Of a stretch of DNA of 46,116 nucleotides, positions 45,184-46,116 are shown piece by piece (the first letter of the stretch is position 1; each line of letters begins with the position of its first letter). Origin of the DNA: an uncultured Bacteroidales bacterium. GTDB taxonomy: Bacteria; Bacteroidota; Bacteroidia; Bacteroidales; Bacteroidaceae. Both the position numbers and the translations under genes were made by a program. The DNA lies in contig CAMAFY010000019.1 of NCBI GenBank assembly GCA_945833885.1, positions 1 through 46,116 of the forward strand, in the 5' to 3' direction. The notes beneath the pieces were generated by a model. It did no database searches. It was given only the letters and a program-made list of their open reading frames with translations, and was not told where the DNA came from.

Positions 45184-45679
45184 AAGTGTGGATGGGAGGT
45201 AGTTTCTGTATTCATGGGCGTGACGTCAACACTTTATCACGATTCCCCATAAAGATGGGCACATCGGAAGGGAGATGACAATAAGCATGATACGTTACAA
45301 GCACACCCATATTCCCCAAGATAGCCATAACATCCTGAGTAACAAATGATTAAAACGATAAGGATGCGAACTTGGGATTTTTTGCCCTATCCGCCAGATT
45401 TCTTTGCAAATATACGGAGAAATTAACGTGCCGCAGAAGAAAATCAAGGAAAAATACAGAAAAAGTGCGCCAATTATACACAAAAATAACAGAACAGGCG
45501 CTGCAAGATTACAAAATACACCTATTATAAAGGAGAAAGTTATGAGGGAAGGCTACCGGATTCAATAACAAATTAACAGAATATTAAAATATAATGTACG
45601 CAAAATGTATAAAAATATGACAAGAAAAAAGCGAAAATTCGGATATTTACCGTTTTTCACACATCAAACCACCATGCAA
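45184..45679. other. Leader region upstream of the second polysaccharide block
   Basis: No gene is supported. It holds the candidate promoter at 45407-45414. Long leaders before polysaccharide operons in Bacteroidales often carry regulators or antisense sites, but I see no conserved structure here. No UpxY/UpxZ-like gene is present. Confidence 0.4.
45407..45414 (-). promoter_or_regulatory. Candidate promoter -7 box before the Wzx gene
   Basis: TATATTTG on the minus strand (45414-45407) fits TAnnTTTG, and a weak TTCTG lies 19 bp upstream. It would start a transcript with a leader of about 220 nt that reads through the whole second polysaccharide block. Confidence 0.4.
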
Positions 45680-45901
45680 GGAAGTGCCGTCATTAGTTTA
45701 AGGAGGCGCGGTGATTAGCATAAGGAGGCGTTGTCATTAGATTAAGGAGATGCGGTCATTAGCATAAGAATGCGCTGCCATTCGATTAAGAAGGGCGCTT
45801 CCATTAGTTTAAGGAGGCGCGGTCATTAGTATAAGGAGGCGCTGGTATTAGTTTAAGAAGGGCGCTGCCATTAGTTTAAGAAGGCGCGGTCAAGTAGTTC
45901 A
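45680..45901. repeat. 22-23-bp tandem repeat array of about ten copies
   Basis: Units start at about 45680, 45701, 45723, 45745, 45767, 45789, 45812, 45834, 45856 and 45879. The consensus is AGGAGGCGCGGTCATTAGTTTA with variation at the G-rich part; units 6, 9 and 10 have one extra base. There is no spacer between units, so it is not CRISPR. The stretch lies upstream of the second polysaccharide block. Confidence 0.85.
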
Positions 45902-46062
45902 ACGATGGGGCCTACGAACCATCAACGCCGGTTTATATTGCCGCAAACGAAATGCATTATGCAGTTTTCCGCTCCCCTTTCGGCAAAAAACGACTGTCAT
46001 CCAAACAAACCTACATCACGGTACCAGCCTGAGTCCCGGAAATCTTAGAATTGAAGCACTAA

Positions 46063-46116
46063 ACTTTCAACGAAAATCATCGAAACTTTGAATGGAAATG
46101 TTCGGAACTTTCAACG
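46063..46116. repeat. 22-bp-period repeat running off the window end
   Basis: ACTTTCAACG, ACTTTGAATG and ACTTTCAACG start at 46063, 46085 and 46107, separated by 22 bp, with AAATnnTCGRA between them. The core resembles the TCGGAAGTTT/TCGGAACTTT of the 5901-5988 array. Confidence 0.6.

Noticed and set aside
45680..45901. CRISPR array
   Set aside because: The repeat units are contiguous with no spacers of 30-40 bp, vary between copies, and no cas genes are near.

Overview
The window looks like chromosomal DNA of a Bacteroidales bacterium, most likely Prevotellaceae. The basis is protein content and style (OmpA with a Pro/Glu linker, the BT4734/VirE-type protein, GxxExxY and DUF4422 proteins, TrhA), promoters that fit the Bacteroidetes form TTTG-N19-21-TAnnTTTG rather than the E. 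coli form, and few Shine-Dalgarno sites. The genus is an inference from gene style.

Layout. (1) 1-223: tandem tRNA-like repeats with a terminator. (2) 430-7635: chromosomal genes on the minus strand: a TrhA/hemolysin III membrane protein, an 827-residue acyl-activating/ACP/acyltransferase fusion, an AraC-type regulator, a nitroreductase and an OmpA-family protein, with a repeat-filled gap at 5195-6552. (3) 8272-24642: the promoter-distal block of a surface polysaccharide locus, also on the minus strand. It holds a WcaJ/WbaP-type initiating sugar-phosphate transferase, a WecG/TagA transferase, a nucleotidyltransferase-like protein, UDP-galactopyranose mutase, a glycosyltransferase broken by one nonsense codon, several GT2/GT4/GT32 enzymes, two hexapeptide acetyltransferases, a Wzy-like polymerase and an acyltransferase-3 protein. 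(4) 24643-30409: a repeat-rich island with a VirE-type primase/helicase-like gene and a GxxExxY gene. (5) 30410-45183: a second polysaccharide block, tightly packed on the minus strand. It holds a Wzx flippase, a four-gene CDP-sugar pathway, an FAD oxidoreductase, an acyltransferase, a CDP-glycerol-type phosphotransferase, GT2 and DUF1919 proteins, a GT2-DUF4422 fusion, a stand-alone DUF4422 protein, a hexapeptide acetyltransferase and a fucosyltransferase-like enzyme. (6) 45184-46116: leader and 22-bp-period tandem repeats.

Together blocks 3 and 5 could specify a Wzx/Wzy-type polymer. The first sugar is loaded on undecaprenyl phosphate by the 8272-9675 product. Sugars would include galactofuranose (from UDP-Galp mutase) and a CDP-linked 6-deoxyhexose, with O-acetyl/acyl groups and possibly a glycerol-phosphate-type substituent. 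No Wza, Wzc or Wzz homologue is visible, so export genes must lie elsewhere.

The most interesting non-coding structures are a 21-bp inverted repeat pair bracketing a candidate promoter (21129-21219), a small transposon relic with 19-bp ends and a 4-bp target duplication that stops two bases before the UDP-Galp mutase start codon, clusters of a GTGTAGGAT motif on both sides of the VirE-type gene, long direct repeats around the GxxExxY gene, a 73-bp palindromic-end repeat present three times in tandem and once inverted, and three separate arrays with a 22-bp period.
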